Under the pieces are notes generated by a model. That model was not told the DNA's origin. It saw only the letters and a list, made by a program, of their open reading frames with translations, and searched no databases. From the NCBI GenBank assembly GCA_010279815.1, contig QEOQ01000204.1, forward strand, positions 319,620 through 383,619: a stretch of 64,000 nucleotides of DNA, given 5' to 3'. This document shows, one piece after another, positions 35,501 through 48,534 of the stretch (position 1 is the first letter of the stretch; every line of letters begins with the position of its first letter). Position numbers and translations under genes: made by a program. The stretch is from Brachionus plicatilis (taxonomy: Eukaryota; Rotifera; Eurotatoria; Ploima; Brachionidae).

Positions 35501-38500
35501 AATAAGCTATAGAAAAATATTGTTTAAAAAATATTTCTGTTCACGTTTGGCTAATTATTTATCATTTTGTCGAAATGAAGTAAACAAGCCACGCAAAGAA
35601 AATTAGCAAGACAAGGATAAATTTTAGCATGTAATTCGACTAATTTGTAATCTAAGGTCGTTATTATCTATTTTTTTAATTTACAATAATTTTCAAATTA
35701 GTTTTAAATTTTTCTTTCAGATCAAATTGTACTCCCGGGGCTATTTTTATATCGTTGAATAGTTTCTCTAGAAAAGCATGTTTTGTCAATGTTATTTTTT
35801 AACAAGTTTATAAAAATATTATTTTTAGAGATAAGAAATGTGTTGTGAAAATTTGATTAGAAAAATTTTATTTAGACAAATTAGAGTGAAAATTATCGAT
35901 AAGCAGTCCACTTTTTGTTTGATTAATTACTGGTCTTATCGGAATCTAAATTTACCATGTCCGTAGAAATATGAGCCCAGAGAAGTGAGAACAGCTTAGA
36001 CCAAAATAAGCGTAAAATTTTTAAAATTCTGCTGATTTCTAAATGTAAATGGTCCTTCAAATTAGTCGAAAATCTGAGATAAGCCACTTGAAAATTAGAC
36101 GTAGAGGAAAATAATTTTGCTTTTAAGATATTTGTTTAATTTTTCAATTTATCATATTTATCAATAATGATTTCTTTAGACTCATTAACCATCATCAATA
36201 CACTGTATTTCACAGCTTCTAATGACAAACATTTTAAAATAGTTTAGTCTATGAGTTTTAAGTCTTCAATGTTTATTTGCTAGCGTTAAAAATAATAATC
36301 TCGATCAATTTAAATCAATTTAAATTTTTTTCAGACTTTAACATTTTAGCTTTAAATTTTTAATTATTCACATGTACTTAAGATTTTGAGTTTTTAAACA
36401 AACCGGTAATTCTAGCCAAAGTACACAACTTAAATATAGGAGTGACCAATTTTTAAATATGTACTAGTAAAATCAAAGTTAGATAAATATATTGGCTTGG
36501 AGCCTTACAGGTATTAAAACGTCCTGAAATAGCTAAAATAGAAGATTTATCCATTTTTAATGGAATTACTAGTTTTATAGATTCAAAAATTACTTTTTAT
36601 CAATCATTTTCTATCTCTTTTTTTGAATGAGGTTTTATAGACTTATTTAGATAAAATTTTAAAATTTTGACAATCGATTGATTTTGAAAATGAAGAAATA
36701 AAATTTATAATATTTAAAAAAAATTTTTTATAAATTAAAGGATAAATAAATTAGTTAACTTGTGATTAAAATAAAAAATAAGTCATAATAATTATTAATC
36801 TGTGCATTAATAATTTTTTTAGATGGGAGAGAAATTCACTTAGGACAAAATAAAAATACTAAAAAATACTAATAAAAATATCAAAGTTTTTTTAAAAAAA
36901 TTAATTGTATATTTCAGAGCTCAAGAAATTCACACAATTCAAAGAGTGATTTCTTTTTCTCCTAATTTTTAAAAGTATTTTTTGTAAAAACATGCCCTTT
37001 TTTAGATCATCACATTAGAGCAAATGTAATTAAATCGTTCACTTTTTTCGTTTATTTCCTATTTATCTATATAATCATTACCTTTCTCTCCTATTGCTAA
37101 AAGTTTCCAAGGATTTTCACAATTTTTTGTTTAAAGATCAAATTATTAAATCAAGGATATTTTTCAAAAAATATTTTCAATTTTTATTCAACAAAATAAA
37201 AATTTATTTATACAATCAAGTTCTCTGTTCTAAAGAAGTCAGAACTTAAATTTTTAAGAGAGTTTGGAATTAAACTTGGCCATTTCCTTCTGCCTATTTC
37301 AACATAATATTTTCTCTTTAATATTAGATTTAGATTTTTTAGAAAAAAAATATATAAGTTTAGAATTGTCATTTTTCAAAAACAAAAAGTAAAATTTAGT
37401 TAAATTACTCTGCTCGTGACAAAGCTAACCAAAACTTAACCACAATAGAGCTAATACAAAAATTTTAAATTCCTGAAATTTAAAGTGATAAAACTAAAAG
37501 ATGTTTTTAAATTGTTCTTGAGCCAAAGTTTATTCTAAGTGATTCATAACGAGGCCAAGTTGTTTTTATCGTCCATTAATTTCAAGTCTATTTAAAAAAC
37601 TTTAAATTAGATAATTTTTTGTGTGTCAATATCAATTTGAATTCATTCTGAAATAAACAAAGCAAAACAAGAACATTTGATTGATTGGAATTTTTCAGGT
37701 GATGAAAAATCAAATCGGCAAGTTGGTTCCTTAGACTTAAGCTTTTAAGAGCGTAAATAATTAAAACTATTTGCATTAGTACTCGAGGCTATTAGACTTA
37801 TAAATTTCTTTAATTGTAAATTTATTTTTCAAAAAAATCAATTTACACGAGCCATTTTCTAAGTGTTCAAAGAATGTTTTTATGTTTATACTCAATTCTG
37901 GTTCTCGTATAAATCAAACAAACACAAAATGAATTAACCTGCAAGGACTTCAAAAACATAAATCATAAGAACAAAAATCGAGCGTTCAACATAAATACCA
38001 AATTGGCGCTGAACGCACGATCCACTCTTTTTTCTAAAGAGAATTTTGTCAATGTCTCGCTCAGGTTAACTTGATTATTTATCGATATTTCATGACTCGA
38101 TCAAAAAACTCCCTTGTTAGCATTAATTTTGTTTTAATAATTATTTGAATATTAGTTTAATCGATGGCCTATATCGATTGAGGAAATCTTCATTAGCTGG
38201 AGCATACGTTCTCTCTTAAAACACTTAACTCAATGGCTCTTGGGGAATATTAGTTTTTTTTCATTTCTATTCACAAATTAAACATTGGTAACAAGTCTGG
38301 CCAAGCTATTCATGTTATTCAATTAAAGCAGACCGCAAATTATAAGATTAAATTACAATTTTTTTTTATGGCACTAAAGTTTTAGATGGGTCAGGATTTA
38401 ATTACAAGTTATAAAATCTGCTATGTTTATAGACTTGAGTAGTAAAGTGAACTATTAGAGTGGTTGGCGCAGCTTGGCAAAAAGTTTATGTTTATAAAAT

Positions 38501-41500
38501 TTGTAAATATTGTTCTTTAATAAATGATCAATAAATGATCAATTTGATAAGGTTATAATTAAATTGCTTATCATCATCTGCTCAGTCCTCAAGTACGTTC
38601 GTGTCTCAAAATACTTCACTAAGCGTTTTAGGACCTGATAATCTTCTAATTGTTCGAAATAGTTGACATTTTTTTCTATTGTTTTTGTTTTCTTTTTGCT
38701 CAATTGTTTCTCGCATGATATTTCATGATACGTTATTCTATCTCTAAATCTCTAAATCCCTGATTAAATTCAATCACAAAATAATCTGTGATACCAATCA
38801 GGATGTTCTGTTTACTCACGTTTTAAGAGTATTCTTGGTGACATAAGATCTGCGTTTTTCGCTGACGATGCGCATTTAAAACGAGAACTAAAAATAATTT
38901 TGAGCTAGTCAGGATAAATAGCATTTATTTCCTGTTAATTTAAAAGTAAGAACTCAATGACTCTTTTTGATTTTGTTAAATGAAAAGTTTATAATATAAT
39001 GACATAAAAAGAAAAAAAGAATTAATATTTTAGTTCTTTTATTTATCTCATTTAAATTTAAGAAGAAATTTTTTTTAAATTTTTTATAAGCAAATAATTT
39101 TAAAATTTCATAATTCATTAAAAGTTCATAAAAAATAAAAATTAACATTTAAATAAAGTTTTTTAATAATTTTTGATTTTAAATTTTATTTTAGCAGCAT
39201 ATTTTCAAGGAAAAAATGTAATGTTATGCAGAAATTTTTTACATTCATAATTATGCTCAATATTTGCCACTCGTGTCTCTGCATTTAATTTTTTGGTAAA
39301 CAATGTAAAAAAATCTTTTTTTACGATAACTTTTGAGCATGATCATCAAAATTTATTTTGATTTTTTGTCAAAAATTGTCGCAATATTTTATGAAAATTA
39401 AAATTTTTAAAAAATTGCAACTGGTGGGAAATACAGAATTTTTTGCATTAAATATTTAAATCTGCTAATCACGGCAAATGTACTAGGCTTAAATGTCAAG
39501 AAATCTAATTCCTGTGCACAGTTTTTTGCAGGCACTACAATTTTTTTTTTAACTATGTTGAATCTACATAACTAATATTTTACTTTAAAAAAAAAAGTTG
39601 TCAGTTTTCTGTCATTTATCATGTTACTGTAGTGAATTTCACATAACCCTTAGGTACTTAGTTTAAAAGTGAACTTTTTATTCATAAATTAATTTTCTTA
39701 ATTTTTTTTTACATTTTATATTAAAATTAGTGATTTTTCAAAAATTTTAGTGAATTGATTTCAACAAACTTTTTAAAATAGATTCATCCTTTTACTTAAA
39801 GAATTAATTTAATAGATATTGACTTTTGTGAAAATTTTAGTAGCAATTATAGACTAGACTTTAGAAAAAATCAAAAATGATCTTATAGAATTTAGGCTAG
39901 AGTTCCAATTAGTATTAAGACTAGAAAAAATTTAGACTTAAAAAGAATATAATTTTTGACCCATTCGTCGAGTACTCTTGGGTAATTTTTAAGAAAAAAA
40001 ATGTCAAAATCATAACAGAATTGAATCGGTGCTAAGCAAAATCAAGATAAAATCTTAATCATTTTAAAATTCAACACTTTATATTAAGATAAAACATTTT
40101 TTTGGCTAAAGGTATTGTGACATAACACATGATAAAAAATCTATTTCCCACTGATTTAAAATATAGATAAAAATCAATTAAAACCTTATAAATCACCTGT
40201 TTTGGTGATTTTAAACAAAAATCGCCCCATATGCTTAAACCAAACAATTTTATATCAATGGATTAATTACAAAAAGCAATGGTCAGCAATTAAAACTATC
40301 TAGCTAGATCGGAAAAGATTTGTTTTCATTTGAAAAGAAAATTATCTTAAAGGAAAATCTTAAATGGAATTTAAGACCAAGTTGGAGATCAATTATGCAA
40401 CACGTAATTCAAAGCAACAATTATAAAATTCCATTTTAATCTCATAATTACATACTAGATTCTACAAGTTTTAAAAAAAATAAAAGACCGGTCATTTATT
40501 TGAGTTGATTTCGGTTTTTTGACGTATTTATAAATAATACCTGTTAGGCATTTTAGTATTGAAATTTGACACCTATTGTTTTTTCAATAGATTTTCTACA
40601 ATATTTCACTAGCAACTTGTGAGTCTCAACTTTTCGGAATCCGACTCAAATTTATTTGTTTATATGAATAAATTCTCAATAAATATTTTATCGTATCAAT
40701 GCTACATTTAATGAATATGTTGTCAGAGATCAATAGCTAGCTCAACATTTAAAGTCAAGCTAACTATTATTGTAAATAAATTCGTTAATCTTTTAGTATA
40801 ATTCGACATCCAAAGATTAGGCTTTGTTTTCGTTGAAGTGGATACAAATATGACAATATATTTTCTTTAATTGCAAGTTAGGTAGATAATAGATAAGTAT
40901 TTGAATAAATATCAAGCAAGCTTGTCTCGAATCTAATTTGGTCCAGTCTTTACATTTGGTTGTTAAGCCTAGGAGTCATTGGTGTCTTAGCAGTTTTTAA
41001 CAAAATTATTTAATAAAATACGAGTTTTCACTTTCTTTTGCTCCCTACTTTTTTTTCTCTCATTGTGAGATAAATTACAACCGTCAATTTTTGTAAAAAA
41101 ATTGTTTTTTTATTTGAAAAATTCAAATTTTTTTAAAACCTTAACAATTGTTTTCTTTTCCTCTCTCTTTTTTATTGAAAAAAAATTCGAGTGTTAAATA
41201 TTTTTTTTCAATAATATTCATTTTTTTGCTCCGAAAAATTCCAATTTTTTAAAAACCCTAAAAATTTTCTTTCTTTTCCTTTATGTTTTATTTAATGTGA
41301 GAAAAATAAAAAAGTTTCAAAATCTTAAAAGTAGTCTTTCATAATTAATTTTAAGTCCAAAAAAAATATTTTTTCAATTTAAAATTTTTGTTATATCAAG
41401 CAGGTTACGGCAAGCAAACATGTTGCCATCAAAGCATATTTTTAAATAAAAAATAAATTCAATAGTATCGAATTTTAATTGCAGTTGGAAAGCCGTCAAG

Positions 41501-42246
41501 TGCCACAAATCCAAGGACATTAAAGGTATGAGAAAGGTTTCGGGAAATTTTAATTACGCGATGCCCTAGCAGTTCGTGCGGGCTTCTCAGTAATTTAATA
41601 TAAAAAATAAAAAGAAGAAGAAGAATTTGTACAAGTGTAGAAACATTAAGGTGGAGATCAAAATTGGATTTTTTGTATTGAGATTCGATTGATTGAGTTT
41701 AGCTTTAAAAAAACATGTGCAGTTGGTTAGAATTAATAAATTCAATAAAAATGTAAATTTTAGCAGGAAATTTTGATTATCTTCTTTCAACTGCTGCTAT
41801 TTAGTCCGGTCTTTTATCAGCTTAATGTATCTGCGCACACAAATAAGGTAGCTGAGATAAAAAATAAATATTTAACCTAATCGATCGTAAATAATTCATT
41901 TATCTGTTTTAATAAATCAATTTTTAAGTGAAGCATGGCCTCACTCAGTCAAATATATGCCGAATTTTCCTGTTGCCAGCTTAAATCCTCATTTATTTTC
42001 AAAAGTTCGTTGTTTGCCTAGTGCGACATTGGCATACAGATCAAAGACCTTATCTTAAAATTTACCTTTTTTTTGTTTCTTTTTTTTTTATTACAAACAC
42101 TATTTATCATTTGTAAAATCATCAAAAAGATTATTTGTAAATCTCGATTAAGTTATAAAATGTTTGTAACGGTTTTGACTTTATAAAATGACGGTCGTAA
42201 AATGTAAAATTTTACGATTATTAGCTTTTATGATTTTATCGATTCC
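29593..42246. other. Long gene desert
   Basis: About 12.6 kb in which I find no gene. Short frames (for example 31514-31717 +, 33006-33221 -, 33340-33603 +, 41587-41790 -) have skewed Phe/Ile/Lys/Asn composition and no partners. The only element recognised is the MITE-like copy near 32.0 kb. Much of 30-41 kb has fewer homopolymer runs than the intergenic DNA elsewhere in the window. It may contain regulatory sequence for the adhesion receptor downstream, or old decayed repeats. Confidence 0.5.
31980..32191. repeat. Third copy of the TTCAGTA-end MITE-like family
   Basis: AAAATTCAGTA near 31980 faces TGTGCTGAATTTCACAG near 32176-32191 in inverse orientation. The inner ATGGTGCAACATTCA (about 32051) is shared with the BAZ1A intron 5 element. 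It has no coding capacity. The ends are diverged, so the borders are approximate. Confidence 0.5.
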
Positions 42247-42257
42247 TTATAAAAATA
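42247..42257 (+). promoter_or_regulatory. TATA-like sequence before the Ig receptor gene
   Basis: TTATAAAAATA stands 55 bp before the ATG at 42312, in a locally less repetitive stretch. The spacing would allow a short 5'UTR. TATA-like words are common in such AT-rich DNA, so support is weak. A splice-acceptor-like TTTTAAG abuts the ATG and is an alternative explanation for the 5' end. Confidence 0.25.
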
Positions 42258-42311
42258 AAACACCGAGTAGAAATTTTATTAATTATTTTATTTTTTTTCG
42301 TACATTTTAAG

Positions 42312-45300
42312 ATGAAATTTGTATTTATATGCACTCTACTTTTTTGTTCGTGCTTTATTGATTGTAAACTAGTCTGGAAGAAGAGGCCCGAGCCAGCTCA
42401 AATCGTCAACGAGTACGACAACATAGAGCTTGACTGCGAGTTCCAAGAAGACAACCCCAGCCTAGTGAATCAAACTCAATACTTTGTCATTTGGTACAGA
42501 GACGGCTCTAGTCAAAATGTGCTCTCGTTAAATGACAAACTTGCCAATCTAGACTCAACCAATTACCAGATAGTTGGAAAATACAATTTACTGATTAAAA
42601 ATGCCTCCAAGGCCAACTCAGGTCTTTACACATGCCAACTTTTTCAATCGACTGATCTCATTTCAAGCGTTAACTTAACTGTACTAGGTAAATAGTTGAA
42701 TTTTTTTAAACTCTATTCTAGATGTGATATTATTTGAGAGGTATTTGACAGAGGACAATAGAAATAATTTAAGTTTAAAAAATATGAAATTAAATTAATT
42801 CATTTTATCTAAATTGAGTTTTTTAGTATTTTCAAATAAATATTCAAGATTTTTAAAGTGATTTAAAAAATTTAAAATATTAAAATAGAGACAATCTGTA
42901 ATAAATTTTCTTTTCAGAATTTAATCTTTTTTATTTTACTGATTTCATCTAGTAAAATCAATTTTTAAATGATTTCGAAAATAAAAAATAAAATTTAAAA
43001 TATTTAAATAGAGACAATCTGCAAAAAATTTATTTTTCGGAATTGATTTTGCTTTTTTAATCTAGCGCATTTTCACTTAGTCTTTAGATTGCATCATATA
43101 ATTTTAAAACTCTTCTCAAATAGCAATTTCAAAATCATATCCATGCCAAAAAATAAAATTTTCAAATTTTTTCTAAGCCAAGTGTTAAGAAAAATTCCTT
43201 CAGTTTAATATTTTATTTTAAAAATTATTTTAATTTTTAATCTTTTGAGGATTAAAATTAAAAATTTTTTTTTCTTGTTCATGTTAGTTTAATGAGGCAT
43301 AAGCTAACAGAAACCAAAAGAGAGAGAGAGGGAGCTTTAAATATTTGCTTTTAGTTGAGCAAGTGTTTCTAATTTAATACTTGAAAAAACACCATCAAAT
43401 AAAACCATATAGTTCGTGTCCGAACGAATTTTGTTTATTTGCTCAAAGGTTAAATAAACAAGAACAGCTTTGCTTAGGTATCTCAGTAATTACATGATAT
43501 TAATTATAAAATAGGAATTAAAGTCTTAATAATGACAAATGTGATATTTTTATTTGAGATTTAGGCCTAGTGGTCACGTTCTCTTTGTTTAGATTTTGAA
43601 TTAAGAATAAATTAAAGTAAATATTATTTTTTAGTGTCACCAAAGTATGCCGAAATGTTCGTGCAGAAGACACAAAATTTTTACCAATTGAACAATGACG
43701 ATTTTCTTGTTGAGAACGATGAGGTTAGCCTAGAGTGTTGTACCAATGGAGATGTGAGTCCAGGCCCACAATTCAAATGGACCAAAACAAACCGCTTTGA
43801 TCCACAATCCGAAATATTTTTGGCCAATTCCAGCACTGTATACCTCAAGTCTGATGATAAATTGTGCAGCATGTTCAAGTTTAATTTGAGCCGCGCTGAT
43901 AACGATTTCTATTTTAATTGTGCCGTCGGAAATGAAGCGTTCCAAAATAAAGTCAAAGATAAAATTTTTTTATCAGTTGAATGTAATTATAGATTTTTTA
44001 TTAATCTTGAAGTGAAATTAATTTTTTAAATCTTTAATCTTTAGATAAGCCTCAAGTTAAAGTACATTTGTTCAATAGACCGAGCGTAACCAAGCTTAAA
44101 TTGATTGAGAACAGCACAATTAATTTTTACTGCAATGCAAGCGCCATTCCTGCCAGCATTACTTATCAGTGGTATTTTAACGAAATGCTGCTCCAAGACC
44201 AAACAAAAAATAGTCTTTTGATCAAGAACTTACAAAGCTACCATAATGGAAATTACGTGTGCAAAGCTAGCAATAAACATGGCTCGACCAGCTCAGCCTT
44301 CAAATTAGATGTTCTTTTTGCCAAAATTGGCTCGTTTAATCAAACCCAAAGCTACGCTGAAAGCTTTAATTTGCGGCATTCCAATGCCATATTTATCAAC
44401 ACATTTGAAAATTCATCTCTGGCTCTCATGTGCGAAATAGACTCAAATCCGCTGGTTGACCAAGTCGAGTGGTATTTTTATAGAATTGGAAAAAGTGGCA
44501 GAATTAGCCAAGTAAGAATCAGAAATGGCATTAATGGAATATCCCGACCGATAAACCAAACTCGCAAATTGTTTTTTTCCCAGCTGAATATTGTCAATGT
44601 GAACCACAATCAATCAGGATATTATTCATGTGTCATTAGGACTAAGTTTCACGACGACTTAGGCAGAAAATTAAACATAGTCACTAATTCCACTTATTAT
44701 CTTCAAGTGCAATGTAAATTTAAATAAATATTTTTTCAAGTGATTTTTTAGATTTATTTATTTTTCAATTTAGATGCGCCAATTGTGCGAGCTGTGAGAA
44801 AAACCATTTACGCCAGCAATTACGATCAAGTTGAGCTCATTTGCGAAATTCAGTCAAATCCACAATCAATTTTCTCGTGGTTTTATGGCAATAAAGAACT
44901 AAAGTCCAATTATAAATATAACATTACCAATATGGTTTATAGTAGGATAAAACGAAACTATATAGATGATGTCGATAATGTGCATCATTATCGCTCTTCT
45001 TTAATTGTAAACTCATTGACTCAATTCGATTATGGAAGCTACTATTGTAGAGCCAATAATGTCATTGGAGAAAATAAGCAAATTTTGAAAATTAAAAAAA
45101 AACGTGAGTTTTTTTCTATTATCTTTTATTATTTGATCAGACTCGAAAAACTTAATATAAATTTTTTGAATTCAACTTTTTTTCTAAAATTAAAAAAATA
45201 TGTCAAAATGAAAAATGCTAAATTTGATAATGTGATAGTTAGAGTTGTAATGATTGTAATAAATATGAATTTTTTTATCACTAAAATAAGATAACAAAAA

Positions 45301-47281
45301 ATGTTTATCAACTTAAAAAACTTTTGAACCCAACAGTGACTAAGGATTTCAAAAGAAAAAACTAATCTTCATCTTAAATTAATTTAAACTTTTTGACGGT
45401 ATTCTGAACTTTGGAACAAAAACAAAAATCGAAATTTAAACAACCTTAAGTGTAGTGCAAAATGTATTAGCTGGTACAGGCTCTGTATCAGCCAAACTTT
45501 TACTTTCTGCAATAACATTGTAATTTTATTTAATTTTATAATATTTTATACAGCGCTTTAGCGACTTTCAGGCTGATTAATTTTAGTTAAATTTAAGTTA
45601 GTTAAATTTTTTTTTAATTTAATTTTGTAATTTGTTCCAAAATTTATAGTGATATATAGAAACAAAAAAAAAAGGAATCAGATAATATATAAAGATGATA
45701 ATATTTTAATATTTGAGATTAAATTTTATTTTTTTTTTAGAAAAGCCGGATGTACCATCAGAATTTAAAATTGTTTCATCTGGTCCAAACAATGTGGTAT
45801 TAAGCTGGATGGCTGGTTCTAACGGCGGCGAAAATTCCACCTTTCTAATCACCATAAACAACTCACTCAATATCAGCACTTTGATCGAAGAAGATTTGGT
45901 AACTGAGCCAGAAGATGATTCTAGATATAAACAAATAGAAATACAAGGTCTTCAGTCCAAAAAAAATTATGAGTTCAAACTTCTTGCTTTCAATTCATGG
46001 GGCATGTCGGACTATACCGAGTCTTTAGAGGCAACAACTTTGCCCTCTGAATTAAACCCGGACCAATTGCCAAATATTTTGCACGCTCAATTTAACGAAA
46101 TAAGAGAAGCCGTTTGCTTTGAACTAGACCAGTTAGTCGACAAAAATTTAAAACTTATCAATCCAGTAGATCTAGTAGTAAAAATTGATATCAGCTCAAT
46201 CGAGAACAACTCATCTCAAGCTGAAAATGCAACCAAGCTGAAAACAAAATCATATTTATTAAATTTAAGCAAGCTTAAATTTGGTCAAAATTGCATTTCT
46301 TTTTCCCAATTGATTGAGCTCGACTGGGAAGTAAGAAACAGCTCTTTTTTCCAACAATTTAACCTAGCTAACAGAATAGATAGTAACGTGTTCGCCATAG
46401 ATTCAAATTTAATCATAAATGAACGCAAAATTTCCTCTGATCTATCTCTGGGACGAAATTTTGACGAATTTAAACATTTAAATTCAATTAATTTATCAAT
46501 TTGCTATTCAAATGATTCATCTGTTTGCTCATTTAAAATAAAAGTCAAAGACTTCACGGCCGATGTGTCCACTTATGTCACCTTGATAGCTGTGGGCTGT
46601 TCCGCGGTGATCATTTTTTTTGCACTTTTAGTTGCCATGCTGTGCTGCTGTTGTTGCCGCAAACACCGAAATAGCCAAAATAAGGGCAGCCTTAAAAAAA
46701 GTGACATCAACTCCAAACTGGTCATCAAAAGTTTTCCCATTGTGTCCAATCATTTTTCAAGTAAGTGTCTGGAAATATTTCAAAAAGTGAAAAAAAAAAG
46801 TTAATCTGTTTTTATTCAAGGTTATGATCTGAGTGAATCGAGCTACAAGTCGTCTCAGCAGCAAATATTGAACGGCAGTGGTAGCACTCATTCGACTGGA
46901 AGTTCCACTTTTAGTCGCACAAATGACAAATTTTTTTACCAAAATTCGAATGCTTACAATTTTGGTCAAAATTTGAGCACAGTTCAAAATGTTGAATCGG
47001 ACACAGCATCGTCTACTTCTTTGGAAAACAAGACAGCAAGCACCAGCAATGGCAAATCACCTTCAAATAATTCACCAATCACAGTCGAAGGCGACAATCA
47101 AATGTTCAACTACTCAAAGTCCAAGACGTTGCTTTATAATGGCTCAAACAATATTTACATCAAGACATATCAACAGCAGAGCTTGAAAAATGATAATTCT
47201 GATAGTGGGTTTACAACACCTGTAAACGCGACCAATAATACAACTTTGAACAAAAAGCTTGTCTACGAAGTAATTGTCTAA
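42312..47281 (+). CDS. Ig/FN3 cell-adhesion receptor, Echinoid/nephrin-like
   Basis: Six exons join in phase (every intron in phase 1): 42312-42687, 43635-43982, 44045-44713, 44774-45103, 45741-46760 and 46821-47281, giving about 1067 residues. A signal peptide (MKFVFICTLLFCSCF) is followed by five Ig-like domains with paired Cys and YxC motifs (for example ELDCEF...GLYTCQL, INFYCNA...GNYVCKA, VELICEI...GSYYCRA). A fibronectin type III domain follows (about 577-670, starting KPDVPSEF), then an Asn-rich juxtamembrane stretch and one TM helix (about 852-878). The TM ends in five cysteines, likely palmitoylated, and the cytoplasmic tail is Ser/Asn-rich, ending EVIV. The architecture suggests a homophilic or heterophilic adhesion receptor at the plasma membrane. 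The EVIV end resembles the PDZ-binding end (EIIV) known for Drosophila Echinoid. The exact orthologue is uncertain. Confidence 0.88.
42871..43080. repeat. Tandem duplication in intron 1 of the Ig receptor
   Basis: A block at 42871 (TTTAAAATATTAAAATAGAG, then ACAATCTG) recurs with small changes at 42994, a period of about 123 bp. Similarity continues downstream through TTTTCAGAATT / TTTTCGGAATT before fading. This is a two-copy, diverged tandem duplication in non-coding DNA. Confidence 0.6.
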
Positions 47282-47481
47282 ACAATTTGGCTTTACGAAA
47301 GCCATCAAAACAGAAGCTTTAAAATTGTAAAATTTTTAGAGAATAATTTTTTTCTACATGTAAGTAAATATGTGAGCGCATTTTTTATTTATAATCGAGT
47401 CTTACCTGATCTTGAAAATTTATTTTTTCCTTTCAAAACAAATCAACATGACTTTTTTTTGTAAAATATTTCTTTTTTTAA

Positions 47482-47487
47482 AATAAA
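47482..47487 (+). terminator. Possible poly(A) signal after the Ig receptor
   Basis: AATAAA lies 201 bp after the receptor stop codon. It is a plausible end of a short 3'UTR, but the motif is common in AT-rich DNA. Confidence 0.3.
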
Positions 47488-48534
47488 ATTTTTTAAAATT
47501 TGTGATTCCAGTTTTTTTTCTAAAATAAATTGAACAAAGCACAAATTGACAGTGATCCTCAAGGTCTGTATAAATACGAATGTTGATATTCGTTTGAATG
47601 TTATTTGGGTTAATTTTTATTATGCAATATTTGATGTATGCATAAAAAATATTTGGCTATGATACCTTTTATTTGAGGTGCAAAGTCTTCACTCGATTTA
47701 AGCGAAATGTTTTGGCGAGATTGCGCAGAAAATTATACTTTAACATAAGACATGCGTTTGACTTAATGTTTTGTGTACTCAATAAACACAATTTTAATCG
47801 AATTAAGATAAATTTTTTAAATAAAAAAAACAAAAACACATTAATTTCATTATTGGCACAAGAATTTTGGAGTTATAAAATTTGAACAACTGTCTGATTA
47901 AGTAAATTATCTTTTTTCAAAAAAAAATTCTAATTTAAAATAATTAAAAAAAATTAGATGTTTGCTGACAGGAATTAAAAAGAAAATTTTTTTTGTTAAG
48001 TTTCTATAAATGTAACTTTTATTTTATAGGTTTTTTTATTATTTCAGCACCATTTTTTTTCAAGTAAACTTTTCGTAAATGATTCTCATTTTTCATCTAT
48101 TCATTTATGAAGCTTAACAAATGGTCACGCCAGAAAAAGGATAGTTTGGATTGAATTAAATAATTTTAATTTTTAGGAAATTTTAGTGATATATTTTCTA
48201 CATGTTAGGTGTCGCAGCAAGAACTACGCCTACTAGAGCTTTAAATTTAAATTGGTTTTACCATAAACTTATTAAATATAAAAGTTTGATAAAACTTATA
48301 GTCCGAAGTGATTACTCATGAATCTCTTGATGTACTGATTAAATTCAGTTAAGTCGGATTAATATAAATTAAGTCAAATAGGATTAATAAAGTTTCATAA
48401 CATTATATGTATTTATACCTAAAAAGACCGTAATGTCATAAATATGGGTACACTTCTAACTAACTAATTAATAAAGTCGATTTTCCAGAATTTAAAATTA
48501 AATATTTAATATCTTTTTCTTAGATTTTGATAAT
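47488..48534. other. Intergenic, no gene seen
   Basis: About 1 kb of AT-rich sequence. A short frame at 47673-47885 (+) has no recognisable feature and is not called. Confidence 0.5.

Noticed and set aside
38850..38900. FADDAHLKREL-like peptide suggesting another reverse transcriptase
   Set aside because: A single FADD motif in a frame of about 27 codons with no other RT motif on either side; chance cannot be excluded.
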